DNA from: Edaphobacillus lindanitolerans
Lineage (GTDB): Bacteria > Bacillota > Bacilli > Bacillales_A > Planococcaceae
Reading direction: 5' to 3'
Length of the DNA: 64,000 nucleotides
Assembly: GCF_900156305.1 (NCBI RefSeq)
Contig: NZ_FTPL01000003.1
Span: 456,001 to 520,000, forward strand
In this document: piece after piece, positions 8,808 to 17,235 of the stretch
Numbering within the stretch: the first letter of the stretch is position 1
Layout: each line of letters begins with the position of its first letter
Program-made: the position numbers and the translations under genes
Notes under the pieces: generated by a model
The model's input: the letters and a program-made list of their open reading frames with translations, nothing else
Told to the model about the DNA's origin: nothing
Databases searched by the model: none

Positions 8808-9027
8808 AAAAGTGCCGCCGGAATCCGGAGGCTGATAGAAGCCAGGGGCCCGATACGCCGGAGGGAGCCGTCACGGAGACGGGCTCCGGTGTCCGGTATC
8901 GGCGGATTCCCGGTGGATATCGGCCCTTTTTGATTTCCCGCCGCCGTCCTGCCCGTATTTGCATGCACGCAGGGAAAGAGGGTTTTGCACGAAAAGGGAG
9001 AATGGAAGAAACAAGGGGGAGAGACAT
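8808..9027 (+). other. Intergenic region after mrpG
   Basis: 220 bp without a gene. GGGCCCGATA near 8850 can pair, with one bulge, with TATCGGCCC near 8920, which is followed by TTTTT; this may be a long imperfect terminator of the mrp operon. Confidence 0.3.
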
Positions 9028-11403
9028 ATGAAGAAGTGGCCGAAGTGGCTGAAGGCGGTCGCCATCGTGCTCGGATCCGCCGCTTTGCTGGCGATTGCCG
9101 TGCTGATTTTCGTAAACGCTTACATATCAAAATCCAAACCGGTGACGGAAGGGAAGCTGTCCGTTCCGGTGCTCGAAGAAGAAGTGTCGGTCGTGAGGGA
9201 TGCGAAGGGCGTGCCGCATATCCGCGCGGCGTCGGATGCCGACCTGTACCGTGCGCAGGGATTCGTCCAGGCGCAGGACCGGCTGTTCCAGATGGACCTG
9301 GCGCGCAGGCAGGCATCCGGCAGGCTCGCGGAAGTCGTCGGGGAGGCGGCCGTGCCGTCTGACAAGCTGTTCAGGACATTCAGCCTGCGACAGGCCGCGG
9401 CCGATTCGGAGTCCGGCTACGGTGAGGATGCGCGTGAAGTGCTCGGGTGGTTTGCAGAAGGCGTGAACGCATTCATCGACCATGCGAAGGAAGACGGGAA
9501 GCTGCCGTACGAGTTCAGGCTGCTCGGCTATGAGCCGGAGGAATGGACGCCGGTCGATTCGCTGACGATCGGGAAGTTCATGGCCTATGACCTCGGCGGG
9601 AACTGGAACGCGCTCGCGTTCCGGCACTGGGCGGTGAACGAGTATGACGGCGGCAAAATGAAGGAGCTGTTCATCCGCTATCCGGAAAATGCCCCGTCGA
9701 TCCTCGAGGCGAACCGGGAAAATCCGGTGGCGATCGCCGGTGCGTTCGATGCATCGTTGATCCCCCCAGAGCATAACGGAAGCAACAACTGGGTCGTCTC
9801 GGGTGACAAGACGGCGTCCGGCAAGCCGCTGCTGGCGGACGATCCGCATCTGGGGCTGACCACGCCGTCCATCTGGTACGAGATGCACCTGCAGTCTCCG
9901 GAACAGAATGTCACGGGCGTCATCTTCGGCGGCATCCCGGGGATCATCCTCGGCCATAACGAAAACGTGGCATGGGGCGTGACGAATGTCGGACCGGATG
10001 TGCAGGATCTGTATATCGAGGAACAGAACCCCGACAATCCGGCCGAGTTCCGCTGGGACGGCGAGTGGGAACAGGCGGCGGTCCGCGACGAACCGATCAA
10101 GGTGAAGGACGGCGACACGATCGACTTTGAAGTCGTGACGACCCGCCACGGCCCGATCATTTCCGATATCATGCTGCCGGACACCGGAACGGGCGGCGAC
10201 CTGCTGTCGATGCAGTGGACGGCACTCGAACCGACCCGCGAGCTTGAGGCGGTCATGCAGATGAACAAAGCTTCGGACTGGGACGACTTCGACCGGGCGC
10301 TCCGGAACTTTAATGCGCCGGCGCAGAACTTCGTGTTCGCATCGAAGGACGGCACGATCGCCTACCGGGCGAACGGCAACATCCCGATCCGGAAGAAAGG
10401 GGACGGCCAGCTGCCGGTTCCGGGGAACTCGTCCGAGTACGGCTGGGAAGGCTATATTCCGTATGAGGAGCTGCCGACGGCAGTCAACCCGGATGAAGGG
10501 TTCATCGCGACGGCGAACAACCAGGTGATCGGGGATGACTATCCGTATCACATCACCGACTTTTGGGCGCAGCCGTATCGATACGAGCGGATTGCGGAAG
10601 TGCTGGAGGACGGTGATTCCTTCACCCCTGAAGACATGATGGATCTCCAGATGGATGTGAAGAACCTGTATGCCCGCGAATTCCTGGACGAGATGCTCGG
10701 CTCGCTGAAGTCGACGGGGGCCGACGGGAAATACGGCAAGGCGGTAAAACTGCTCGAGGAATGGAACGGGGAGGATGACAAGGAGCTCGGCGCGCCGCTC
10801 ATTTTCCATAAATGGATGCGGGACCTGCCGCGCGTCATGTTCGAAAAAGCCATGCCGGAAGATGTGTATGACCTCATGCCGGGCAAAAACCACATCACCG
10901 ATGAAATGATGCGCCAGGCCTATGCCGGCAAGCCGGGTGAATGGGTGACAGAGTACGGGGGCGTCGACAAGTGGGTGAGCGATTCATTCGAAAGGACGAT
11001 GAAGGGTCTTTCCGATGAGTTCGGCGAAAGCACGGACAAGTGGAAATGGGGAGACTATCATCAGCTCGTCTTCCCCCATCCGCTCGGAAGTGCATCCCCG
11101 ATATTTGAGAAATTGCTGAGCCCGCCCCGCACGGCGACAAGCGGCTCGGCCGTCACGGTCCAGGCGGCCGGTTTCAAGGATGACGGCTCCGCAGACCACG
11201 GAGCGTCCTGGCGGTTCGTCGCCGATCTGTCCGACCTGACACGGTCCTGGCATATCGTCGGTCCCGGCCAGAGCGGCCATATGAAGTCGAAGTGGTTCCA
11301 TGATCAGGCGGAGGACTGGGTGGCCGGAGATTACCATGAAACCCGGGCAGACGGCACCGCCGGAGGAGACGAATTGAAGCTCGTGCCGGAAGGGGAAAAA
11401 TAA
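9028..11403 (+). CDS. Penicillin acylase family protein (Ntn-hydrolase)
   Basis: 791 residues. An N-terminal signal anchor (about residues 8-33) is followed by the alpha chain, a spacer and the beta chain that begins at the N-terminal nucleophile Ser252 in the HNGSNNWVVSG motif. Such precursors self-cleave before this serine and act outside the membrane; substrates range from penicillin G to acyl-homoserine lactones, so the substrate here is unknown. LADDPHLGLTTPSIWYE and GGIPGIILGHNENVAWG are typical beta-chain segments. ATG 9028 is preceded by AGGGGGAGAG. It stands alone between the mrp operon and a convergent peptidase gene. Confidence 0.9.
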   Translation: MKKWPKWLKAVAIVLGSAALLAIAVLIFVNAYISKSKPVTEGKLSVPVLEEEVSVVRDAKGVPHIRAASDADLYRAQGFVQAQDRLFQMDLARRQASGRLAEVVGEAAVPSDKLFRTFSLRQAAADSESGYGEDAREVLGWFAEGVNAFIDHAKEDGKLPYEFRLLGYEPEEWTPVDSLTIGKFMAYDLGGNWNALAFRHWAVNEYDGGKMKELFIRYPENAPSILEANRENPVAIAGAFDASLIPPEHNGSNNWVVSGDKTASGKPLLADDPHLGLTTPSIWYEMHLQSPEQNVTGVIFGGIPGIILGHNENVAWGVTNVGPDVQDLYIEEQNPDNPAEFRWDGEWEQAAVRDEPIKVKDGDTIDFEVVTTRHGPIISDIMLPDTGTGGDLLSMQWTALEPTRELEAVMQMNKASDWDDFDRALRNFNAPAQNFVFASKDGTIAYRANGNIPIRKKGDGQLPVPGNSSEYGWEGYIPYEELPTAVNPDEGFIATANNQVIGDDYPYHITDFWAQPYRYERIAEVLEDGDSFTPEDMMDLQMDVKNLYAREFLDEMLGSLKSTGADGKYGKAVKLLEEWNGEDDKELGAPLIFHKWMRDLPRVMFEKAMPEDVYDLMPGKNHITDEMMRQAYAGKPGEWVTEYGGVDKWVSDSFERTMKGLSDEFGESTDKWKWGDYHQLVFPHPLGSASPIFEKLLSPPRTATSGSAVTVQAAGFKDDGSADHGASWRFVADLSDLTRSWHIVGPGQSGHMKSKWFHDQAEDWVAGDYHETRADGTAGGDELKLVPEGEK

Positions 11404-11409
11404 AATGAA

Positions 11410-11444
11410 GGGCAGGTCCTCCGGAAAAGCGGGAGGACCTGCCC
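11410..11444. terminator. Hairpin between convergent acylase and P1 peptidase genes
   Basis: 13-bp perfect stem GGGCAGGTCCTCC / GGAGGACCTGCCC, 6 bp after the acylase stop and 9 bp beyond the peptidase stop. Confidence 0.75.
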
Positions 11445-11452
11445 TGTTTCTG

Positions 11453-12508
11453 TCACGCGAGCGGGTTGGATTCGAATACGGCTTTTTTCACGAGCCGCCC
11501 TTTCCGGCCGGACGTCGTCTCTGCATGAAGCAGTGACTGGAGGATCGCTTCCTCTGTCGATTCGATGGCGGCCTGGAACAGGTCATTCATGACGGGGTGA
11601 TCGTCTTTCATCACTTCGCGGGTGCAGGTCGGCTCTTCGCCGCCGTGCGGGACGGTCTGGGCCGCGGAGAAGGAGATGATGATGTCGCCGCTCCCGTTAT
11701 GGATGTGGGTGCCGGTGCGGCCGAGCCCGATGGCCGCACGTTTCGCAAGCCGTCCGAGCTGCCGGCTGTCCAGCGGGGCATCGGTCGCGACCACGATGAT
11801 GACCGATCCGTCCGGCCGCTTGTCGTCCTGGTCCGATGTGGATCCGCCAGATTCGGCGACGGGCGTTTCAGGCGCCGGTTCTTCCGGCGTGACCCAGCCG
11901 GGGAACAGGCATTCATGCCCGCGTCCGAAGTTGGTGAGAACGAGCGTGCCGACGGTGAACGTCCTGCCGGCATGGCGCGCCAGGCGGGACGAGCTGCCGA
12001 CGCCGCCTTTCGCGCCGTAGCAGATCATTCCTTTTCCGGCCCCGACCGCGCCCTGTGCGAATGCACCCGGGGCCGCCGAGCGGATCGCCTCTTCGGCGTG
12101 TTCGGGGCGTACGGCCATCCGGCGCATCGAGTTCAGATAGGAGTCATTGCATTCCCCGACGACGACGTTGAGCGAGCTCGATGAGTCGCCGATCGCGGGG
12201 TTTTCCCCAAGCATATGCCGGATCGTCCCTTCCAGCACCGCCCCGACGCTGAAAGTGTTCGTCAGCATGATCGGTGATTCGATGACGCCGAGTTCTTCGA
12301 CCTGGACGAGGCCGGCCGTCTTTCCGAATCCGTTCAGGACGAATGAAGCGGCCGGCACTTTTTCCTCGAACAGATTGCCGCCGTGCGGCAGGATGGCCGT
12401 CACGCCGGTGCATCGGAAGTCCTCGCCTTCGATCGGGCCGCCGAGCGTCACGTGGCCGACCGCAACGCCTTCGATATCGGTGATGGCATTCAGTTTTCCT
12501 TTTTCCAT
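11453..12508 (-). CDS. P1 family peptidase (DmpA-like aminopeptidase)
   Basis: 351 residues. Matches the DmpA/BapA family of self-processing Ntn-type aminopeptidases: N-terminal ITDIEGVAVGHVTLGG, GKGMICYGAKGGVGSSSRL, and the presumed cleavage site and nucleophile serine in PDGSVIIVVATDAPLDSRQL, preceded by a flexible Ser/Glu/Asp linker. These enzymes release N-terminal residues, some with D- or beta-amino-acid specificity; the substrate here is unknown. Start at ATG 12508, with GAGGGGG about 11 nt upstream. It lies downstream of a minus-strand UspA gene, separated by a hairpin. Confidence 0.88.
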   Translation of the reverse strand: MEKGKLNAITDIEGVAVGHVTLGGPIEGEDFRCTGVTAILPHGGNLFEEKVPAASFVLNGFGKTAGLVQVEELGVIESPIMLTNTFSVGAVLEGTIRHMLGENPAIGDSSSSLNVVVGECNDSYLNSMRRMAVRPEHAEEAIRSAAPGAFAQGAVGAGKGMICYGAKGGVGSSSRLARHAGRTFTVGTLVLTNFGRGHECLFPGWVTPEEPAPETPVAESGGSTSDQDDKRPDGSVIIVVATDAPLDSRQLGRLAKRAAIGLGRTGTHIHNGSGDIIISFSAAQTVPHGGEEPTCTREVMKDDHPVMNDLFQAAIESTEEAILQSLLHAETTSGRKGRLVKKAVFESNPLA

Positions 12509-12603
12509 GATAAAAAGTTCCCCCTCAAGTTGTAATGGTCTCGCACGGTTTACTTCGGCATGGCCGGCAAAGCTTCCGGCGGACTGCCCGTTCGCACACT
12601 CAA

Positions 12604-12630
12604 AACGCCCATCCGCGCCGGATGGGCGTT
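12604..12630 (-). terminator. Terminator of the UspA gene
   Basis: 12-bp stem AACGCCCATCCG / CGGATGGGCGTT, 3-nt loop, 3 bp beyond the UspA stop. Confidence 0.7.
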
Positions 12631-12633
12631 CCG

Positions 12634-13050
12634 TCATTTGACGAGAAGGACTGGGCAGTCCACGCGTTTTGCGACTTTGTGGCTCACGCTGCCGAGCACC
12701 ATCTCCTGGAAGGCGTTCAGTCCGCGGCTGCCCACGATGACGAGGTCATAGTTTTCGGCATTGCAAAATTTTACGATGGTCGGACCGGGTTCGCCGTATT
12801 GGATCTTCAGGCCGGGGCCTACGCCTTTTTCCCGGAACACCTCAAATACGTGATCGAGCCGGTCGGTGATCTTTCCCTCAAGCTCGTCTTTCGGAACGTT
12901 TTCGAATTCCTTTTCCCGGGACCGGTCGTAGTCGACCACATATAGCATGTCTGCCGCGGCCCCTGTGGAAGCGGCGAGGTCCGCTGCGTGCTGTGCCGCC
13001 CGCTTGGAGTGGTCGGATCCGTCCACCGCGACGAGGATTTTTTTATACAT
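12634..13050 (-). CDS. Universal stress protein (UspA family)
   Basis: 138 residues, a single Usp domain. N-terminal KKILVAVDGSDHSKRAAQHA and the ATP-binding motif G-x2-G-x9-G-S in IVGSRGLNAFQEMVLGSVS suggest an ATP-binding Usp. AAGGAGTG precedes the ATG. A sigma-B-like promoter lies about 100 bp upstream (13153-13176), fitting a general-stress role. Confidence 0.93.
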   Translation of the reverse strand: MYKKILVAVDGSDHSKRAAQHAADLAASTGAAADMLYVVDYDRSREKEFENVPKDELEGKITDRLDHVFEVFREKGVGPGLKIQYGEPGPTIVKFCNAENYDLVIVGSRGLNAFQEMVLGSVSHKVAKRVDCPVLLVK

Positions 13051-13152
13051 CGATGAGTCACTCCTTCGGTCTCCTTCCGGGCGGGCTGCTGTTTTGTCCG
13101 CGCCGGTTTCAGTCTATATGCCATGCGTTTGCATTCATTCGTATATGTTTCT

Positions 13153-13176
13153 ATTCCCTCCGGGTGCCCTAAAAAC
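13153..13176 (-). promoter_or_regulatory. Putative sigma-B promoter of the UspA gene
   Basis: On the minus strand GTTTTT (13176-13171), a 12-bp spacer and GGGAAT (13158-13153) fit the sigma-B consensus at the short end of the allowed spacing. Confidence 0.5.
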
Positions 13177-13205
13177 CTTCCCCTGACGAAAAAAAACGGA
13201 AAAGT

Positions 13206-13223
13206 TCAAACGGTTGTTTGAAT
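13206..13223. promoter_or_regulatory. Upstream operator-like palindrome of the cad operon
   Basis: TTCAAACGGTTGTTTGAA is a near-perfect inverted repeat similar to ArsR/SmtB-family operators. It lies 5 bp upstream of the -35 box. Confidence 0.65.
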
Positions 13224-13228
13224 GTCCT

Positions 13229-13257
13229 TGATTTCCGCAGGAGCTCCTTATACAATG
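13229..13257 (+). promoter_or_regulatory. Sigma-A promoter of cadC-cadA
   Basis: TTGATT (13229-13234), 17-bp spacer, TACAAT (13252-13257). Operator-like palindromes flank it on both sides. Confidence 0.75.
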
Positions 13258-13270
13258 GGGGCATAGACAA

Positions 13271-13286
13271 TCAAACGGCCATTTGA
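13271..13286. promoter_or_regulatory. Downstream operator-like palindrome of the cad operon
   Basis: TCAAACGGCCATTTGA, a second copy of the same kind of repeat, sits just after the expected transcription start, where CadC-type repressors block transcription. Confidence 0.7.
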
Positions 13287-13308
13287 ATATAAAAGGGGGA
13301 GCAAATCA

Positions 13309-13668
13309 ATGAAAGAGATGTGTGAAGTGACCGCCTTCCATGAAGAGGCCGTCGCGGCCGTCCGGGGACAGCTGCCCGAGCTCGGGGGGATGGCTGAAAT
13401 ATTCAAAGCGCTTGCCGACGAAACCCGACTGAAAATCGCTTATTCGCTCATGGTGGGCGGAAAGCTATGCGTCTGTGATGTATCGGCCATTATCGGATCA
13501 TCGACCGCAACCGCATCGCATCACCTGCGCTATCTCAAGCAGCACGGACTGGCTTCATCCGAGCGGGAAGGCAAACTCGTCTTTTACTTCCTGAAGGATG
13601 ACCATGTCCGGGACCTCGTGAAAATTGCACAGGATCATGCGGAAGAAGGTGCCGGGAATGGGGAATGA
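13309..13668 (+). CDS. cadC: ArsR/SmtB-family metal-responsive repressor (CadC-like)
   Basis: 119 residues. Winged-helix repressor that releases DNA when it binds Cd/Pb/Zn. The KLCVCDVSAIIG segment carries the two cysteines of the alpha-3N metal site before the recognition helix (STATASHHLRYLKQHG). At the N-terminus Cys5 matches CadC Cys7, but the place of CadC Cys11 holds Ala9 (CEVTAFHEE), with a His two residues on, so the metal site may be three-coordinate or use another ligand. First gene of an operon with cadA; operators upstream indicate autoregulation. Confidence 0.9.
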   Translation: MKEMCEVTAFHEEAVAAVRGQLPELGGMAEIFKALADETRLKIAYSLMVGGKLCVCDVSAIIGSSTATASHHLRYLKQHGLASSEREGKLVFYFLKDDHVRDLVKIAQDHAEEGAGNGE

Positions 13669-15766
13669 AGAGAAGCGGGAATATCGGCTCGAGAATCTGA
13701 GCTGCGCAAACTGCGCGATGAAGTTCGAGAAAAACGTCAGCACACTCGCCGGGGTGAGCGGGGCGCAGGTGAATTTCGGCGCATCGAAGCTGTCTGTTGT
13801 CGGGGATGCGACGATCGAGGAACTGGAGGCGGCCGGCGCGTTCGACGGCATCAAGATCGTCCCGGCCGGTACACGTCCGGATCCCAAAAAGGCGCCGCTC
13901 ATCCCGAAAAGGGAAGCGGCGGTCTCCCTCGTTTCCCTTGTGTTCCTGGCAGCGGGCGTCACGGCCTCCTACACAATCGGGGACGCCCGGCCGGTCACCG
14001 TCCTGCTGTATGCACTCTCGATCCTCATCGGAGGCGCCGGCATCTTCAAAACCGGCTTGTCCAATCTCGTGAGGCTCGACTTTGACATCAAGACGCTCAT
14101 GACCATCGCCGTGATCGGGGCTGCGATCATCGGGGAATGGCGCGAGGCGGCGGTCGTCGTCTTCCTGTTCGCCGTATCAGAGGCGCTCGAGGCCTATTCG
14201 ATGGACAAAGCCCGGCAGTCGATCCGCGGATTGATGGATCTGGCACCGCCGGTTGCGGAGATCTTGCGTGACGGCAAGCCGGTGGAAGTTCCGACCGATG
14301 AGATCCGGATCGGCGACCTGATGCTCGTGCGCCCCGGCGGCAAGATCGCCATGGACGGGACCGTCAGCGAAGGTCGGTCGTCGGTCAGCGAAGCGGCCAT
14401 CACCGGAGAGTCGATCCCCGCCGCCAAGGCGGAGGGCGATGAAGTGTTCGCCGGGACACTGAACGGGGAGGGGGCACTGAAGGTCCGTGTGACGAAGCGG
14501 TCAGAGGATACGACGATCGCGAAGATCATCCACCTTGTGGAAGAAGCACAGGCAGAGAAGGCCCCGTCCCAGAAGTTCGTCGACCGGTTCGCCAGGTGGT
14601 ACACGCCGGCGATCATGCTTGTCGCGCTGCTCGTCGCAGTCGTTCCCCCGCTTCTCGGGGGCGACTGGCACACCTGGATCTACCAGGGGCTGGCCGTCCT
14701 CGTCGTCGGTTGTCCGTGTGCGCTCGTCATTTCGACGCCGGTCGCCATTGTCACGGCAATCGGGAACGCCGCCCGGAACGGTGTCCTGATCAAGGGCGGA
14801 GTCCATCTGGAGGAACTCGGCCGGGTGAGGGCGGTCGCCTTTGACAAGACCGGAACACTGACGAACGGGGTCCCGGCAGTGACGGATGTCCTGGCATCTG
14901 AAGGCACGGATCCGGACTGGCTGCTCGGCCGTGCGGCGGCGGTCGAATCGCTGTCCCAGCACCCGCTCGCCTCCGCCATCACGGCCCGTGCAAAGCAATC
15001 GGTCTCTGATGTCCCCGAGGTCGGGGAATTCCATTCCGTCACCGGCAAAGGGGCGGAAGGACTCGTCGGAGGAGAACGCATCTCCATCGGAAGCCTCTCC
15101 TGGATTGAGTCCATCGCCGATGTCCCCGGCGGCGCCCGTGCCGAGGCGGACCGGTTGCTCGGGGAAGGGAAGACAGTCATGGCCGTCGCGGCGGACGGCC
15201 GCTATGCGGGCCTCATCGCCGCGGCCGATGCCGAACGTGCGGAAGCCGCCGGCATCATCCGCAAGCTGAAGGATGCGGGGGTCAACCGGGTGGCGATGCT
15301 GACCGGGGACCACCAGAAAACCGCGGAAGCGATCGCCGGACGGATCGGAATCACCGATGTCCGGGCAGCCCTCATGCCTGACGAGAAACTCGGGGCCATC
15401 AAGGAATTCCGCGACTCGCACGGGTCGGCCGCCATGGTCGGGGACGGCATCAACGACGCCCCTGCGCTTGCCGCGGCATCCGTCGGGATCGCGATGGGCG
15501 GCGCCGGAACGGATGCCGCGCTCGAGACGGCGGACATCGCCCTCATGGCGGATGACCTTGAAAAATTGCCGTATACGATCCGGCTCAGTCGAAAAACATT
15601 GCGCATCATCAAAGAAAATATTATGTTTGCATTAGGACTGAAAATTGCCGCGCTGCTCCTGCTCATCCCGGGGTGGCTCACACTCTGGATCGCAATCTTT
15701 GCGGATATGGGGGCGACGCTCATCGTCGTGCTGAACTCCCTCCGCCTCATCAAGATCCGGGAGTAG
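13658..15766 (+). CDS. cadA: Heavy-metal-translocating P-type ATPase (CadA-like, Cd/Zn/Pb export)
   Basis: 702-residue P1B ATPase. An N-terminal heavy-metal domain with CANC (LSCANCAMKFEKNVSTLAG), about eight membrane helices, the transmembrane metal motif VVGCPCALVIST, phosphorylation motif FDKTGTLTNG, SQHPLASAI and hinge MVGDGINDAPALAAAS. The CPC motif with a CadC-type repressor points to divalent soft-metal export rather than copper. ATG 13658 overlaps the end of cadC by 11 nt, so the two genes are likely translationally coupled. Confidence 0.93.
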   Translation: MGNEEKREYRLENLSCANCAMKFEKNVSTLAGVSGAQVNFGASKLSVVGDATIEELEAAGAFDGIKIVPAGTRPDPKKAPLIPKREAAVSLVSLVFLAAGVTASYTIGDARPVTVLLYALSILIGGAGIFKTGLSNLVRLDFDIKTLMTIAVIGAAIIGEWREAAVVVFLFAVSEALEAYSMDKARQSIRGLMDLAPPVAEILRDGKPVEVPTDEIRIGDLMLVRPGGKIAMDGTVSEGRSSVSEAAITGESIPAAKAEGDEVFAGTLNGEGALKVRVTKRSEDTTIAKIIHLVEEAQAEKAPSQKFVDRFARWYTPAIMLVALLVAVVPPLLGGDWHTWIYQGLAVLVVGCPCALVISTPVAIVTAIGNAARNGVLIKGGVHLEELGRVRAVAFDKTGTLTNGVPAVTDVLASEGTDPDWLLGRAAAVESLSQHPLASAITARAKQSVSDVPEVGEFHSVTGKGAEGLVGGERISIGSLSWIESIADVPGGARAEADRLLGEGKTVMAVAADGRYAGLIAAADAERAEAAGIIRKLKDAGVNRVAMLTGDHQKTAEAIAGRIGITDVRAALMPDEKLGAIKEFRDSHGSAAMVGDGINDAPALAAASVGIAMGGAGTDAALETADIALMADDLEKLPYTIRLSRKTLRIIKENIMFALGLKIAALLLLIPGWLTLWIAIFADMGATLIVVLNSLRLIKIRE

Positions 15767-15787
15767 CGCACAGCGGGGGGACATCGG

Positions 15788-16903
15788 ATGAAACTGACGG
15801 AATGGACGATGCAGGAACAGGAAGAACTCATACACTTCATGACGGAAAACAGCTGGCCGTACCACGGAATTCCGCACCCGGCCAGAGAACTGATCGAAAA
15901 GGCCATCGGCGAGGGCGGCTATGAATCCGATGAGGTCAAGACCTTCTGGGTGGAGACGGACGAAGGCGAGAAAGTCGGAATCGTCAAACTGTATGACATG
16001 CAGGATGAAATCCCGATGTTCGATCTGCGGATCGCGGACCGGGCGCGCGGGCACGGCTACGGCCGGCGGGCGCTTCTCCTCATCTGCGATTATGTCTTCA
16101 GCCTGCCGGCCAAGAAGATCCGGCTGGAGGGCCATACCCGGCAGGACAATGCCCCGATGCGCAAGACGTTCGAGCGGGCAGGCTTCGTGAAGGAGGCCCA
16201 TCTCCGGAAGGCATGGTACTCGCCGAAGGAAGACTCGTATTATGATGCCGTCACATACGGGATGACACGGGAGGACTTCCTGAGCGGGACGACCACGCCG
16301 GTCGAGTGGAACGACCGGGAATCCGGACGGGTAGAGCCTGCACCGGTGTCGGGCCCGCCGGCATTTCCGGATGAATTCCGCTCGGATCGCCTGGTCATCC
16401 GGGCACCGCGTCTGGAAGACGCCGCGGATGTGTGCGACGCCCTCACCCACTCACATGGGGAACTCAAAGAATGGCTGCCTTTCGCGAAGGAGGCGCCGAC
16501 GCTCGCTTCGACCGAAGAGAGCCTGCGCCGGTCCATCGCCGACTTCATCACGCGGAATGACCTCCGTCTGCATCTGTACCGGCAGGAGGACGGGGCGTTC
16601 ATCGGGTCTTCGGGCCTTCACCGGATCGACTGGGACGTGCCGAAGTTCGAGATCGGATACTGGATCGACAGCCGCTATGCAGGGCAGGGGTACATGACCG
16701 AAGCGGTTGAGCGGATCACCGAATTCGCCTTTGACTCGCTCGGCGCGCGGCGGGTGGAGATCCGCTGCGATGCGCTCAATCTGAAGAGCCGGGCAATCCC
16801 CGAACGGCTCGGCTTCTCCCTGGAAGGACTGCTCCGCAACGATGCCCTGTCCGTTTCGGGGGACGGCGTCCGGGACACATGCGTCTATTCGAAAGTGAAA
16901 TGA
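15788..16903 (+). CDS. Fused two-domain GNAT acetyltransferase
   Basis: 371 residues with two acetyltransferase domains. Residues 1-160 hold a first GNAT unit with an acetyl-CoA loop (DRARGHGYGRRALL) and a helix ending APMRKTFERAGFVKEAH. After a proline/glutamate-rich linker, residues about 197-371 form a RimJ/RimL-type unit (SDRLVIRAPRLEDA, IGYWIDSRYAGQGYMTEAV, ERLGFSLEGLLRNDALS). Both domains keep the G-x-G-x-G/A-like loop, so both may be active. Targets are unknown; the C-terminal half resembles ribosomal-protein N-acetyltransferases. It starts 21 bp after cadA behind AGCGGGGGG and could be co-transcribed with the cad genes. An inverted repeat ends it. Confidence 0.85.
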   Translation: MKLTEWTMQEQEELIHFMTENSWPYHGIPHPARELIEKAIGEGGYESDEVKTFWVETDEGEKVGIVKLYDMQDEIPMFDLRIADRARGHGYGRRALLLICDYVFSLPAKKIRLEGHTRQDNAPMRKTFERAGFVKEAHLRKAWYSPKEDSYYDAVTYGMTREDFLSGTTTPVEWNDRESGRVEPAPVSGPPAFPDEFRSDRLVIRAPRLEDAADVCDALTHSHGELKEWLPFAKEAPTLASTEESLRRSIADFITRNDLRLHLYRQEDGAFIGSSGLHRIDWDVPKFEIGYWIDSRYAGQGYMTEAVERITEFAFDSLGARRVEIRCDALNLKSRAIPERLGFSLEGLLRNDALSVSGDGVRDTCVYSKVK

Positions 16904-16904
16904 A

Positions 16905-16936
16905 AAAGGGATGCCGCGGCTGTGCGGCATCCCTTT
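16905..16936. terminator. Bidirectional hairpin terminator
   Basis: 13-bp stem AAAGGGATGCCGC / GCGGCATCCCTTT between the convergent acetyltransferase gene and the Lmo0937-family gene. Confidence 0.8.
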
Positions 16937-16938
16937 CT

Positions 16939-17094
16939 TCAGGCTGATCTCCGGCCTGTGAAGAGCGATATGATGAACAGAACTGCGGCTACGACAAGCA
17001 GGATGTGGATCAATCCTCCTGCAACCTTGAATGCAAGCCCGAGCACCCAGAACACGATGAGTGCAAGAATGATAAACCAAAGAATTTTGCCCAT
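16939..17094 (-). CDS. Lmo0937-family small membrane protein
   Basis: 51 residues on the minus strand, beginning MGKILWFIILALIVFW and ending FTGRRSA, with two hydrophobic segments. This matches the short Lmo0937 family of Listeria and Bacillales, which is associated with the sigma-B stress response. AGGTGA lies 10 nt before the ATG. A perfect sigma-B-type promoter is at 17156-17181. Molecular function is unknown. Confidence 0.85.
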   Translation of the reverse strand: MGKILWFIILALIVFWVLGLAFKVAGGLIHILLVVAAVLFIISLFTGRRSA

Positions 17095-17155
17095 GTCGGC
17101 ATTCACCTGCTTTCCGTCATAATTTGAGATGAAAGATTATTGCTATACAAGGAAA

Positions 17156-17181
17156 TTACCCGCCGGGCCGGCTTCTTAAAC
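17156..17181 (-). promoter_or_regulatory. Sigma-B promoter of the Lmo0937-family gene
   Basis: On the minus strand GTTTAA (17181-17176), 14-bp spacer, GGGTAA (17161-17156): an exact match to the sigma-B consensus, about 60 bp before the start codon. Confidence 0.8.
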
Positions 17182-17195
17182 CGCCGACCTTCCCG

Positions 17196-17204
17196 TGCTA
17201 TAAT
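17196..17204 (+). promoter_or_regulatory. Extended -10 promoter of mntR
   Basis: TGCTATAAT, an extended -10 element, 32 bp before the mntR start. The position 17 bp upstream (17176-17181) is the same hexamer, read on the other strand, that serves the divergent sigma-B promoter. Confidence 0.5.
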
Positions 17205-17235
17205 GGACGGACATGGATTGGAAAGGGCTGATGGC

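Noticed and set aside
9127..10893. 588-codon open frame on the minus strand inside the acylase gene
   Set aside because: Antisense to a gene with recognised catalytic motifs; Arg/His/Val-rich composition and no ribosome site.
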